DNA from: Prostheceraeus crozeri
Lineage: Eukaryota; Platyhelminthes; Polycladida; Euryleptidae
DNA: 64,000 nt
Direction of reading: 5' to 3'
Assembly (NCBI GenBank): GCA_907163375.1
Contig: CAJQUW010009261.1
Coordinates: 62,001 to 126,000 of the forward strand
The number at the start of each line of letters is the position of its first letter. Positions within the stretch are counted from its first letter, which is position 1. A model generated the notes under the pieces. It ran no database searches. It was not told where the DNA came from and saw only the letters and a program-made list of their open reading frames with translations. Below are positions 35,561 to 48,442 of this stretch, piece after piece. A program made the translations under genes and the position numbers.

Positions 35561-38179
35561 TGCTGGGTGCATGCAGCCGACTTTTACCAAGCATGGCAAG
35601 CTTCTGTGGCATTGATATTGATTGAATAAATTGATATTGATTTACTGATTGACATTCTGAGTTACTGATGTTAGACTTTTGAGTTCTCAACTTAAACTTA
35701 TCCCACATGCAATGAGAGTAAAATCATTCCCGCAGCATAGGGCTTGTTCGCGGAACTCAAACAAATCTAATTTCATCAGTTAGCTCTGATAATGAAAGAA
35801 ATTGAAAAGTGCCTTGCTCCATAGACATTCTGTGGTATTGGGCGTAGTAGTGTAAAAATATGCAGGCCTCCCACAGAGTAAAATAGATTTGTTTCGGTAT
35901 TTCAGGTACAAAGCAGTAATACAAAGTAGTATTTTATCTTCTCTTCATTTTCAATTTTGAAATGTGGGATTCTCAGTTATGTATTTGTAGACTTATTGAA
36001 AAGCTCTGGATATTTAATGGATCGGAAAGATACACAATCATTGGTTTTGATGGAAATTTGCTTTTTTATCATTATTGAAATTTTGACGTATATAAATTAA
36101 GCAAATGTAATGTCATTTAAGGGGGAGGAAGTCATCATGATTTGAATATATTTTATCAAAGAGATGCGGAAGCATAAGTTCCTGTCTCTTCCGAAAATAG
36201 AACAATTATATGCACTTACAATGATATGTCATACAATCATAAATTTTAATTACCGTGTACTTTGTCCAACATTGATTTGAAAGTCTTCTGTGATGCCTTA
36301 ATTTTATCGTATATTTCACATAATATCGGATATCAAAATGTCATTATTTATTTCTAAATACAAAGCGGTAACCCGTGTTTCCGCTACACTAGCTAATATC
36401 TCACGTTCGCAGATACGCTGACCACTCGTTCACGTGTCAAAACATAATTATCCACACTTCATCTGGCTAAAGCCATTCAATTATGTCGACATATCATTTT
36501 ACGGGACATTTTTAGACAAAATTGATAAGCACTTGGGATCGATAATCTAATTAGAAAGATTAATTCGATGTACAATGAATGTTTAAGAGATCGACTTTTC
36601 ATTACCACACCACAGCAAATCTGTATGGGAATCCTTTGGGAATTCCCACACATCGCAGGAATGCACTATTTTCTACAATAGCATTAAACAAGTTCGCATA
36701 GTAGGTACATGATACGAAGCATACATCCTGTCAAGCATAATAGTTCGTTCCTGTGATATGAAAATGTGATATTTCCGTACAGAAAACATACAAATTTATA
36801 TTGATAAGAATATTAATGCCTGATTTACATTTAATATGTAATATTGATATGCACACTATGAACCAACCCGGTAACAATTTAAGTTCTCACACAGCAAGTA
36901 ATGCGCATTTGCTAATGGTTTGATTTAAAAAATAATTTTACCTAATTTGCAAGATTGATGGAAGAAACGGTAAATTCTGCACCTATGTTTAGTAAAATAT
37001 GCTTAATGAAGACCAAAAGAATCAAAATTGGGAAATAGAAATATTACTAGATACTTCACAGTAGCATATGAAGCATGCCGAGAACTTGAGTGTCCTCGTG
37101 TGTCGGTCGATCTGCTCCCTAAGTTCCGCCTAGTTGAGTCAAAGCTGTTGTTGGCCATATCCGGATTTCATATGAACTATTTCGTCAATGGCCTTACAAG
37201 CAGTGGTAATTTAGGTGGAAGACTTTTTATACCTTGTTTGCGACCCTTCAAATTTATAAAGCAGTGCTCACAAACATTTACAACTACAGTATCGTATTAA
37301 TCGATAGCATGGCAATCATATTCAATATATGCAATGTCTGATTCTGAATCGCACGATTTGCTATTAAACGTGCACGAAGTGAAAATCGAATCGCGCCTGC
37401 CGCTGCTCACAAAGTTTGATTTCAGAATATTTATTGATATCCTTCTCTTTTGCGCTGATCTTTCTACCTACACTTTGTGCTGACTTTTAACTGCGATAAT
37501 ATTTCAAAAGTAATTTTACTTTTATATGAAAACAACAGCGTAGTCTAAAAAGTCAAGAAATTACTCGACAACTTTATTGATCTTTCAGGCACAGTTGAGT
37601 TACATCTAAATATTTGACCAAAAATGTTGAAATGAGAGGCCATGAAATATTCCGATAAAAAATCCACCAAGAAAAAATTGATGCGAGACATGAAACTGGT
37701 TGTGCTTCGCTGAAATGAACCGCAAGTCTGGTTCAAGTGTGGCATTTGACACACTGAAAAGGATGAATTGAGGCCGATCGATCACGAAATAGACTACAAG
37801 GAGATCACATGAAGCGTGTGTGACAAAATCGTTGCGGTCCGAGAAAATGATACCGCGGTCTGAATCCGGACCACGATCCTGAGTTTGGGAACTCCTGCTC
37901 TACTCTAACGCATGTCTCCAACTGCAGCGTGGAAAGTGACTGGTCGAAAGCATACGAATGTCATCCAACAAGACGCTTAGTTATTTTCCGTCTGATAAAT
38001 TGCTTTCTGCAAAATGCTTATGACTTCGCCTGGACATTCTGTGAGCTCATGATGTCAGAAACAATATGCCCCTACTGTAGTATTTTCAGATATAGAAATG
38101 AGGTGTACTGTCTCAAGTGTAAATATTTCACACATCATATTCTTTAGTGTTGAAACATTGAAAAAAGTTTGCAATCATC

Positions 38180-39379
38180 AAGGTTGGGTCCAAACTTGGG
38201 CTTGGGTACCCCCCTGCCCAAGATTAAATCTTGGGGTACTCCACAAGACCCAAGACCAAGATTAATCTTGGCTGCCCCCAAGATTGGACCAAAGAGTGGC
38301 TATTTCTCTAATGAAGTGGAACAACAATTTCGAGAATATGCTTGGAATTTTGATTGAGATTTAAAATTACATGAAGATATTTTTAATAACACCATATTGT
38401 ACATATTGCTATCCAATTAATATGTATCTAATGTTCATATTTATTGCATGAATTTGTCATTGCAGAATTGAGGCCATATTAATATTCAGATAAAAGTTTT
38501 AATTATCGGCATAGGATATCTCTGGGCTTAATATCATCAACCCTGTTTACGTCTACTGCTCAATAATTTCCTAATTAGAACAACATGCATGACTAAGCTA
38601 CATTCGGCATATAGAATTTATTATTATTATTATTCCTTACAACATATCTGATCGAGAAACGAAACACACATAACATAGGCCTCGTATAGGATGAAAATAG
38701 CAAAAATGTAGCCATAACGATATTTTTACTAATCGTAAAAAGCAATCATCAAAGAATGTCACTGCATTAAATGACACCGATATCTTTCTATTTCTTATAC
38801 ATGTAGCCTAATAGTAGAATAAACAATATAGACCAAAGTTTTTAACTTTCAAGGCAGGAGGCTATAAGAAGCAAGTTATCCACGAATTATTGTAGGCTGC
38901 CAATTTAACAGCATAAGCGCTATGCAAGTATTGGTTTAATGCATTGCATTTTTTCATGTACTATTTGATTTATTTCACGCAAAATGATATATACAAAATT
39001 CTGTTTAACACAATGTGCATTACATCTAGCTTAATGGATTAAATTCACAAGGAAGCCATAGGTAATCAAAGTATAGTTTAAAAAGCTAATTAAACAAACT
39101 ATCAGATAGACATTTACGGTAGGTCTATATCAAAGTTAATGACAGCACAGTTTTATCATAGAAATACCAATCGTGTGGTTGAAGTAGGTTACATATGTAC
39201 ATGTACATACATGTAAGCTTACATGTTGATGACTTGCTATGACATGATGTGGTCATATACTTCCACATATTATATATTCCACTTCCATATATTTTTCAAG
39301 AAAACCGCAAATGATCATTCATGGTCAATTTCTTTACTCTTGGGTTCTCACTCTTGGGGGGTCCCCAAAACACAACCTT
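38180..39379. mobile_element. Non-autonomous hAT-type element with CTTGGG repeats
   Basis: The left end AAGGTTGGGTCC and the complement of the right end, AAGGTTGTGTTTTGGGG, are inverted. The flanks carry a perfect 9-bp repeat GCAATCATC (38171-38179 and 39380-39388), one or more bases of which may belong to the element. The left 110 bp are full of CTTGGG and its complement CCCAAG, and the right end has CTTGGGGGG. The 1 kb interior is AT-rich and non-coding. Confidence 0.83.
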
Positions 39380-39489
39380 GCAATCATCGATGTAACGGTG
39401 ATGTCTGGCAAAATCTTCTGAAAAGTTAATGTGTGATTTCCTAATAATTTCAAAAATTAATAGCAATAATTGAATTTGATCAAAATTGC

Positions 39490-42400
39490 AGAGTTCTTTA
39501 GTAACTCACCTTTCTCACTCAACCTGCGGCCTCAAAGCGGTGAAAGGGTGAAAACGGAGTCGCAATAAGGCTTTGTCGTCTGAAGCTCATGCTTCTTTGG
39601 GTTCTACCTTGTCGGAAAGGTTTATTGTCGGCGGTTTGTGACCGTGCTCCGGCTAACTAGCAGGCTCTGGAATATTATTTTTATTTTACTGGTCATTGAA
39701 TTTATTTATGTTTGATTAATTTCTCATTCTTTTTCTCCACGTTTGTTTATTTTAAATGTGTGGTAGGCTTCGGCCGTCCCAATTAACACCACCCCCTGGT
39801 TTGCGAGATATGAACAGTCATCAGATGTTTCATGTTGTTGAATCAAGTTTTTGGGCATGGCACTTATTTGGCTCATTTGTGATCGAACTTCCTTCCACTG
39901 CTCTCTTTTGCACTTCCCCATTTGTTGCAGGTTAAGGTGTGACAGATCCAACGTATTCACGGCATACGGGCGTCAGGTAGTTCGAGGGTCCCGAACCCAC
40001 TGGTAATGCTTTGGGAGGCAGGCCCGGTCAACTGCTCGAAAAAAGGCGGTACAGTTCCACTGCCACGGACATGCGTGGGTAGCTTTACTGAGGGGTTTAG
40101 CCCGTGTAGCTGTATCCGGTTCCTCTGTGGCCTACCTGACTTGTACCCATTGTTACGGCAAAGGGGTTCTCATTTGGGTTTCTTCAAGCTTTTGCGACAT
40201 GAACTGTGCCTATAAGTGTCTTTTTTTGCGTATTATTTATTGCAGCTTTGTTGCTATTATTTACGTTTTTCTGATGCCTTCCAAAGTTTCTTGTATCACT
40301 TTGTTGTACAGTATAATTTTCGTTTATTTGATTGATATTCTATGAGAAATTATGAAAATGAGAAAGACACACAAGAAACGTAGTCAAGCCGTCAAGCTCA
40401 AAACCCCTCTCAGGATCAGCTTCAGCAACGTAAGAGGACTGAGGTCCAATTACGACGACATCAACATCTTCCTGCAAGGTAAGTCACCAGATCTTCTAGC
40501 CCTGTCGGAAACCAGGTTAGATCCCAGTGTGTCATCAAGCGACGTTACTCCTGATGGATACATATTTCACCGGATGGATAAAGCACCTTGTCATGGTCTT
40601 GGAATCTATGCCAAGACAAGCCTTCCCTTGAGAAGGCTTCGCAGCTCAGAGGATCCAAGGCATGAGTATCTTGCCTTCATTGCGCCGCTGCAGAAGACCA
40701 CACTTCTTCTATTTTTCCTATACCGCTCTCCATCAACTAATGCGGATATTTTCAATGTTCTTTCAGACAAGATCGATTCTCTTCTACAAGAGTATCCCAG
40801 CGCTGAAGTTGCCGTTTTTGGTGACTTCAACGTGCACAATGTTGACTGGCTTGTGCACTCACGCACCACCGATCTCTCCGGTCAGGCAGCCCAGGATTTC
40901 GCTGTCTCTCACAACCTTAGTCAAATTGTCACTTGTCCTACCAGAGTGCCTGACCGAGCTGGGGATACTGGATATCTCCTTGACCTGTTTCTCACCTCAA
41001 ATCCAACTTGTTTTTCACACAAGGTTACTTCTCCCCTCGGCACGTCTGATCACTGTGTTATCACAGTTTCTGGCAAACAAGTTTGCTCCACACCGTCTGC
41101 ACCCTTCCATAGAACAGTTTATCAATTCTCCAAAGCAGACTGGTGTGGCTTCCGCACTTTTCTTAGTCAAGTTCAAGCTGAGAATTTGATTCTGAGCGAG
41201 AACGTCCACAAGTCGGCGCAAGAACTGACAGAGTGGCTTCAGATAGGGATGTTGGCCTACATTCCTCACCGTACTTTCCAAATGAAGCCCCACTCACAAC
41301 CTTGGTTTACACCAGAATGTGCAGCTGCAACTTGCCAGCGTGACCACTTTTTCCATAAGTATAAGCGTGACAGTAGGGCTGGCAATCTTGAATTGCACAA
41401 AACCGCACGTAGATATTGCAAGGAAACCATACATCAGGCCAAAAGCCGTTACGCTTTGTATGTACGGAAATCCATTGCTACCCAAAAGCTTGGCTCTAAG
41501 GACTTCTGGAGGATTTACAACAGTGTCACCAATAGGAACAAATCCTCCATCCCAGCACTCCGTCATGCCGAAGTCAGTACTTCTATGGCGACAACCTCAG
41601 CAGACAAAGCCGAGCTTCTTTGCAAAGAGTTTGCGAAGAATTCGTCATTAGACGATGGAGGTAGAATTCCACCTCCAATTCCCACGCGCACTGATGAGAC
41701 AGTTAGTCCTCCTTCAGTCACAGTCCGAAACGTCAAAAAGATCATCGCCGGTCTCGATAGCTCTAAGTCTAGTGGACCAGATGGCATCCCGGTTTCGGTC
41801 TTCAAGCATCTCTCACCTGAGCTTTCTCCACTTTTATCTAAACTGTTCAGTACATGTGTATCCACCGGTGAGTTTCCCTCTTGTTGGAAAGTAGCTTCCG
41901 TGGTTCCAGTTCCAAAGAAAGGTTCTGACTCATCTCTTCCATCTAGTTACCGTCCTATCAGCCTGCTTCCAATTGCTGGCAAGATTTTTGAAGCAGTGAT
42001 TAACCAACACATTGTTAACTTCCTTGAAACTCAGAACCTTCTATCAGAAGAACAGTATGGCTTCAGGCACTCTCGATCAACTGCAGATCTTCTTTCATAT
42101 GTCACTGAACATGTGAGTCGTGTCCTTGACAGACAAGGTGAGACGAGATCAGTTGCCTTGGATATTTCCAAGGCATTCGATAAAGTCTGGCATCAGGGAC
42201 TCCTTATGAAGCTCAAGTCCTATGGAGTTGCTAATCAACTCCACAAACTTCTTGCTTCTTTTCTTAGTGACCGGCAGATATCTGTCGTCTTAGATGCCCA
42301 AAAGTCTTCCACCAAGTTTGTCAATGCAGGAGTTCCTCAAGGGTCAATTTTGGGACCCACTCTTTTTCTGCTGTACATCAACGACCTCCCAGACTGCCTA

Positions 42401-43382
42401 GTGAGTAAATTGGTGATGTATGTAGATGACACAACACTCTTCAATTCCAATGAGCGACTCGCTAAGAACACTCAGCAACGTCAGCAGCTATGCGACGTTC
42501 TTAATGAAGACTTACGCAGGGTCTCAGAATGGGGCGCCAATTGGCTTGTTTCCTTCAATCCTTCAAAAACTCAGAGTATTCTGCACTCACGACTTAAAGG
42601 AGATGATGATCATAGCATTAAGATGTCAGATAATAGGATCAGAGAACAAGATTCCATCTCCTTCCTTGGATTGGCGGTTACGAAGGACTTGTCATGGAAA
42701 CCGTACATCCAATCCATTAGCAAGCAGGCAGTTCAACGCATTGGTAGTCTCTATCGTGCCAGCAGCTATCTTCCACCACAGACTGTCTGCTATCTTTACA
42801 AGTCCACTATTCGTCCTCTGATGTAGTATTTTTGTCATCTGTGGGCAGGCGCCCCACAAACGCATCTTAACCTCCTTGAACGGGTTGAGAAACGTGTCAA
42901 GAATCTCATGGGTGAAAAACTTGCTAGCAAGTTGCAGCCGCTCTCCGTCAGACGGGATGTTGCTTCACTCAGTCTCTTCTACAGGTACTATTTCGGTAGA
43001 AGCAGCTCTGCAGTAAATGAGTGCGTACCCAAACCTAAGATCTTCTCCAGAAGCACACGCAGAGCTAATGCACTCACATGCTATCATGTGAGCTTAGAAC
43101 GCGCACGTACTGTGAGTCGCTCGAAAAGCTTTTTTGTTCGCACGGCACAGCTTTGGAATCAGCTTCCCCAGACCACTTTCCCTGACCAATACAATCTTGA
43201 TACTTTCAAGAGGCGTGCGAACATGTTTCTGATGGGGACAGTTTAATCAGATTAGAAGATCTGTTTTTTTTTTATTTTATTTATTTAAAATAATACAATT
43301 TTTACTTTTAATTGAGTAACCCCTAGCTTCGTTCATGGCTCATAGCTGTGCTAGGGGTGAAAATTCAGTAAAAAAAAAAAAA
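39490..43382 (+). mobile_element. Nearly full-length LINE, CR1/L2/Jockey group
   Basis: A roughly 850-bp GC-richer 5' leader begins about 39500, followed by one long ORF (40352-43246) and a short 3' tail. The tail has a 9-bp stem (ACCCCTAGC at 43319-43327, GCTAGGGGT at 43350-43358) and an A run at 43370-43382. The 5' boundary is estimated from the change in base composition; no target duplication was found. No ORF1 protein is recognised. It lies antisense to the host gene, 135 bp from an exon. Confidence 0.85.
40352..43246 (+). pseudogene. LINE ORF2: AP-endonuclease plus reverse transcriptase, one stop
   Basis: The N-terminal third is an APE-type endonuclease with SFSNVRGL, LALSETRLD, VFGDFNVHNVDW and GTSDHCVI, which nicks target DNA. 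The RT follows with SYRPISLLPIAGK, ALDISKAFDKVWHQGLL, GVPQGSILGPTLFLLYIND and MYVDDTTLF (catalytic box near residue 690). It then has FNPSKTQSI and FLGLAVTKDLSW. The frame is open for 824 codons and then meets a single TAG at 42824-42826. After it, the same frame continues for 140 codons ([19 protein letters not shown]) to the natural stop. At that site relatives usually have Glu (RPLMEY), so a GAG to TAG change is likely. YVDD instead of the commoner YADD is a mild oddity. Confidence 0.93.
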
Positions 43383-43517
43383 GTAACGCAATTCCTTTTA
43401 GCTCTGTCTAAGGAAGGTGAAACGCTAGATCTTTATTTCATGACACTGTCCTCAATATTCACAATATGCACCCTCAAACCTCCGAAGTTGAGTTCCAATT
43501 CAAAATCATATATTTAC

Positions 43518-43611
43518 CTTCAACAATTCTTTACAAGCATCATGTTTCTCTCGCTTCATGAAAACTTTCTGGTTGACACATGTGTGGTCTCTGCTGCTCA
43601 ACACAGTCGAT
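43518..43611 (-). CDS. BRIP1: FANCJ exon with iron-sulfur cysteines one and two
   Basis: The exon has one base plus 31 codons, acceptor TTTTACAG| and donor AAG|GTAAAT. It reads STVLSSRDHTCVNQKVFMKR and then EKHDACKELLK, matching human MTILSSRDHTCVHP and NEKCMELLDG. The two cysteines correspond to human Cys283 and Cys298, completing the four-ligand set with the two lower-coordinate exons. Codon phase fits both neighbours. Confidence 0.96.
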
Positions 43612-43667
43612 CTGTAAAATATATTGAATAATAAGGAGCACACGTAAGAATGAAGATCAGAGCTCAC

Positions 43668-43763
43668 TTCATGTTTGAGTAATGGGTGCGTTTCATCTCA
43701 CGAACCACTTGTTCAATCTGACCATGTGTACGCGTCGCATAGATTATCTTCGGCATTTTCACG
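43668..43763 (-). CDS. BRIP1: FANCJ exon with helicase motif Ia
   Basis: The exon has one base, 31 codons and two bases, with acceptor CATTTTAG| and donor |GTGAGC. The translation [20 protein letters not shown] followed by [11 protein letters not shown] matches human [20 protein letters not shown] and RELRRTAYSGV. TRTH is motif Ia of XPD-like helicases and contacts the single DNA strand. Only 56 bp of intron separate it from the next exon, whereas the intron before it is 13.7 kb. Confidence 0.96.
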
Positions 43764-46700
43764 CTAAAATGATACAAAGAAGAGAAGAATTTTGATCAAT
43801 ACGTGGCACGAAAATTGACTCTGATGTGGTTAAGACGCAAAACTAAACTTCTGAGTGGACCACTCGTGGCTTGTTAACTTTCACGTACGCATAACTAATA
43901 TTACTTGCGTGCTTTTTCCGCTTTGCATCCATTTCCAGTTTCGTAGATAACATGGCCTTAATAAGAAAACACCTATGTCTAGGAAATGCTACAATAGAAT
44001 AAAATTCATTTGACTCTTGAATGTTGCGATATTCGCTTGTAGGTGAATCCATTAAATGCGGTTAAGTACATAGGCCTGTAGCTTTTCGGTCGTGATGGCA
44101 ATGCGAAGAATATTAAAGAATTTTTTTTATTTCCAGAAAACTTGGTTCCGGATTATAAAGTCAGGTCTTTTGTATGGTATTTCTAACATACAAAATTTTT
44201 ATAGACATAGTTTTGGACTACAGTCAATTACTTTTGGTCATTCTGAAACCCGTTAGGTGAGGAGATCGACTACCGACAGTCATTATTTAATATTCAATCA
44301 ATCCCAAACGGAATAACACGAACCCTGACACAGGATTGTGTCTCTCCGAAGATGAGAAATGACATCGCTTTTAAGATTCTGGCCATAAGCATTGTGCTGG
44401 TCCCATGACCCAACTCCTCATAGTCGGAAGAATCTCAAGCACAATATCAAGCCATACTGCCATGGGTCCACCGCACGGTTTAAGGAATCAGTCAACCAAT
44501 CGATTGAGTCAGCACCCTCCCTTTCGACTCACACTTATCATTATCCCTCGGTGACTAAATCACATCTGTGGAAGACCTGCCTACCTTGCTTGTCTCCCGC
44601 TATGCAAGCCTGACCCACTTATCATGTTAACCGATGGTCCGACAATGAACAGCCTCGAGGGATTTGATCTTATTGCGGCTTTTGAACTCAACCTCTGATC
44701 AGTGTCTGCTGGTTTTCGTCAGAGTTATTGAATCAGAATACTTATAAAGCCAGACTACCGTTTCCTAATTTTGATTTCCAGTTCCGGAAGGCGGATTTCT
44801 AAATTAACGAATGCAGTATTAACGTTGTGGAGTTCCGGTTCCCACACTTTCTCGTCGGGTTGAGAGGTTTCCGGATAATCGGACCTTCAAGATATACAAT
44901 TGACATTAAGCGCAATTTCTAAAATATTAGAACATTTAGGAATTAATTTTTATTGTTTTACAAATACTACCGTACCTACAAAGATAACTCAAAAGCATTA
45001 TCAAAATTCCTATGTAAATAAAAGTCACATCTACTAAAAGTCCTCAAAAAAACCTCGTTTAGATTTACTAAGAAAACTACTCAATAGGTTTCTATGCTCC
45101 GCTTTTTCTGCTCAATATCAAGGAATGTGCTGCATTCAGTTGATAATTAAGAAAGAACATTGCCAGACTTGTCGGATGTAGAAGATAGTGGACAATGCAG
45201 AATTACATTAGAAATCTCATATCAGCAAGATTGCTCATGCCTGTAATTCACTCTTTAAATTGTTCAAGATCTGAATGTCTTTTGAATCGTGAGGATCTAG
45301 TGACTAAAAGATCCATCGAAGTGGTAAATACCCTGCTATCTTGGCAATAAATGAGAAATCAGTTGCCTGGTTCTGCTAGTTTGTACAGATGAGAGAATGC
45401 AAATCATCTATCTACTGACTAGTGGATATGAGAAGGTGTTGAGCGGCCCCTGACTCACTGATCTGACTTGATAGGCATATTCCGAAACGTCCGAGACACA
45501 AACTCGTGTAAATTTTGTTTTCAACTTTCGCGAAACTTAAGGGAGGGTGTGATTTTACTTGTACATAAGCTATGAAAGACCTCCCGTTGGAAGCAATTAA
45601 CTATATGCATATTCCACCTATAAAATTGACCACGTGTCATGTGTGCGCTGCACAATCAAGAGAAAAGTCATTCTATTTTCTTGCTACCGGCAAGCTGCCT
45701 ATCATAATTTGATAATTCGCGACCTTCACCTGTCATGCTTAGTATTTCCTATCGCAGCAGAACATGAAAAATGACAGAAAATCACGGCATTATGTGAAGA
45801 GAAGCAACATTTAAATACACTTGATGCTAAACATAATGGGTTTGATTCCAAGGATTTCATGTACTACGAAATGTCGCTTCCGCTAAACAAGTTTGAATCA
45901 TTTTCGAAATCCTTGTTAACATCGTGAAATAAGCATGCCGGGGTGGACACGCCCCTAGATGCATTCTAGAAAAATAAACAATTTCTTCTCCATTATCAAT
46001 GGCTAACAGAATTCTGCGATAAAGGTGACATAAGAGACAAATTAAGATTGCTATACATATCGTTATTGCACCACTCGTTCTTTCCCACGATAATGATCCA
46101 TCAAACCTTAGACTTAGTGAAGCATATTACATAAGAAAAATGAAACCCACCATCAACAACAAAATCGAGCTCAACAGTTATTCAGATTTTCTTTCTGATT
46201 AAAATTTTCCTTAATGTAAAAGTCATAAAACAAAAATTTTCTGTAATGTAAAAGTCATAACACACGACAATATTTCATATTATAACGGTATCAGATTTCT
46301 AATTCACACCTCATATATCTTTGACATCTCTGAACTCTGTGCTAAGTACATTAGATTCTTCCAATTATTTTATAGCTATCTTTTACTTGTATGCATGTAC
46401 TGATAACTCATGCCTTTTGTATTACCAATCCATAACTATGTCCTACGTGTTTTCCTATCTAGTCAGGTCATCATTAAGATGCTATTGGTACTATGTAACC
46501 CAATACTACCTGTTTCATAGCCCATCCCTACTTTTATATTCAGTCTTTTATACTCATTCTATATGTCATTATGACATAGACTTTTGTACATAGACGTCGG
46601 TGTGAATTTTGAATTTTATACTGAACCTGCTAATTTCCTTCCTTTTATATCTGAAGATAGTTAACGGATGCTACCAGAAATTAATTGTAATGGATAACAA

Positions 46701-47595
46701 AAATGAAATCAAGATCTTTCAATATTGTTTTTCCAATTCACCTTATCTTGTGAATGACTTACGTACACTCGATCGCATCTTGTTATCAAAACAAAGTAGG
46801 CGAATGTTTGCCTTATATATTTTATTTTCAAGTAATATACATAGTCCCAATATCAAAAGAGCATCTTTGCTTCTGCAGAGTTCGTGCTAGTATAATGCGA
46901 TCGCATTACACCCTGCCAGAGAAACACCAACACCCGAACGGTGAAAAAGTTGATGTCGAGAGATGTTATCATGTTATGCGACATCTTTTTCTGCATCGCA
47001 AGGTGGTCAGCGATCCTATAGATGCTTGCGATGGCCTGATCTCCCCATGTTCCCTACAAAGACACTGTCATAGAAGTATACAGTGCCAGTTCTGTAGTTC
47101 ACACGCATCCCCACTGAGCGCATGATATTGTACATCAGTATTAACAAGATTGTCTTTGCAAAAAGCTGGACTGCTCATGGTTGTTATTCACCCTAATTTT
47201 TGCTTTCACATGATGTTTGCAGGGCTTGAAAGGGAAATAGAAGAGAATGAAGGCGAGCATTAGAGTGAATGATTAACATCAAAATAGCGCGGCCTTTTAC
47301 AGAAAAATCAATAATTCGATCTAAGCAATTTTACTCTTCTGATTCATGAGACTGTATGCTTGTTGTATCCATATGCATGTTAAGTAAGACAGATATCATG
47401 GTTATAAGTTGCTCTTGACCACATGAATAATCAGGATCCAAAGTTTTCCAATGCTGAGATCGATGACATTTTCATTCACTTGTGTCATACTTTGTCGCAA
47501 GCAAGAATAGCACAAAAATTCTTCTGTGTCTTATTTTACCAGGATTATTTTGAGCTCCGAAAATCTAGGGCTGTGATCCCGCGAGGAAATAAGTG

Positions 47596-47815
47596 GGTAT
47601 GAATCATACTATGATTTGAGTATGAATTTTTCGTACGTATAAAAAATGAAATTTTCATACTAAAATCATACTCAAATCATAATATGAAAATTTCATAGTA
47701 TGATATAACTGAATTTTTCATACTAAAATCATAGTATGAAAATTTCATAGCATGATTTTACTGAATTTTTCATACTCAAATCATAGTATGAAAATTTCAT
47801 ACTTTTGCTAAAAAA
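47596..47815. repeat. CATAGTATGA-word patch (short relative)
   Basis: It starts AAGTGGGTATGAATCATAC, like the inner end of the element at 12202-13684, and continues with repeated TCATAGTATGAAAATTTCAT units. The terminal CCGTACAG is missing and no second end is seen, so it may be a truncated copy or a related family. Confidence 0.6.
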
Positions 47816-48442
47816 TTAGGTTTTTACACTTTTTTGCTTACAGAACTAACTGTTTACTTGCGAGAGAACAATTGTACAATCGCTGCCGTCAACCGCGTCC
47901 CAAGACAGGTGAATCAAGAAACTAAAAATCAGTGGCGGAACCGCAAAGAACAGGCAGATTATATCGATGAACAGACGAGACTATTGTGAATGAGCTTGTT
48001 GATTCATCAGTTAAAGAAACTATTTCATTATTTGACGATCGAATCTAAGTCATTTTTCTTGTAGATGATTTACTGTGAAGGCTGTATGGATTATATTTTG
48101 CAGTTGGTGTGGACTAAGAATAGTGAAAAAGTTTTGGAAATGCGTACTATTCTAGTTCTAATAATAATTAGTCATGAACCATCACAATGCATGGTCTTCT
48201 TAATTTTAAACGAAAATTTATTATGCAGCGGTTCTCATTTGTAGCATACATCCATGCCCCTTATGTTTAAGCTTGAAGATTGACAGAATGACCTCAGATT
48301 TTAACAGCTGAAGCACTATTAAACAAATCTACTTGAAGTTAACAATAATATATCACAATATTAGGCTAAATAAAATACAGAAAGACAATATAATCACACT
48401 GTCTATATGACACTACTAATAATACAAATCGAATATTGTCAA

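Larger units (their letters stand above)
33863..43517 (-). other. FANCJ intron (9.7 kb)
   Basis: It contains the hAT-type element at 38180-39379 and, close to the next exon, the nearly whole LINE. The stretch 33863-38179 is AT-rich and shows no gene. A patch at 35320-35560 has repeated AATCAAATGAC words (listed separately). A GC-rich patch near 34360-34405 is unexplained. Confidence 0.9.

Noticed and set aside
44392-44613. 73-codon plus-strand reading
   Set aside because: No recognisable motif or neighbouring exon; likely chance.
46321-47125. Consecutive open readings of 90, 93 and 123 codons on the plus strand
   Set aside because: AT-rich composition, no domain, no splice pattern, and they overlap each other in different frames.
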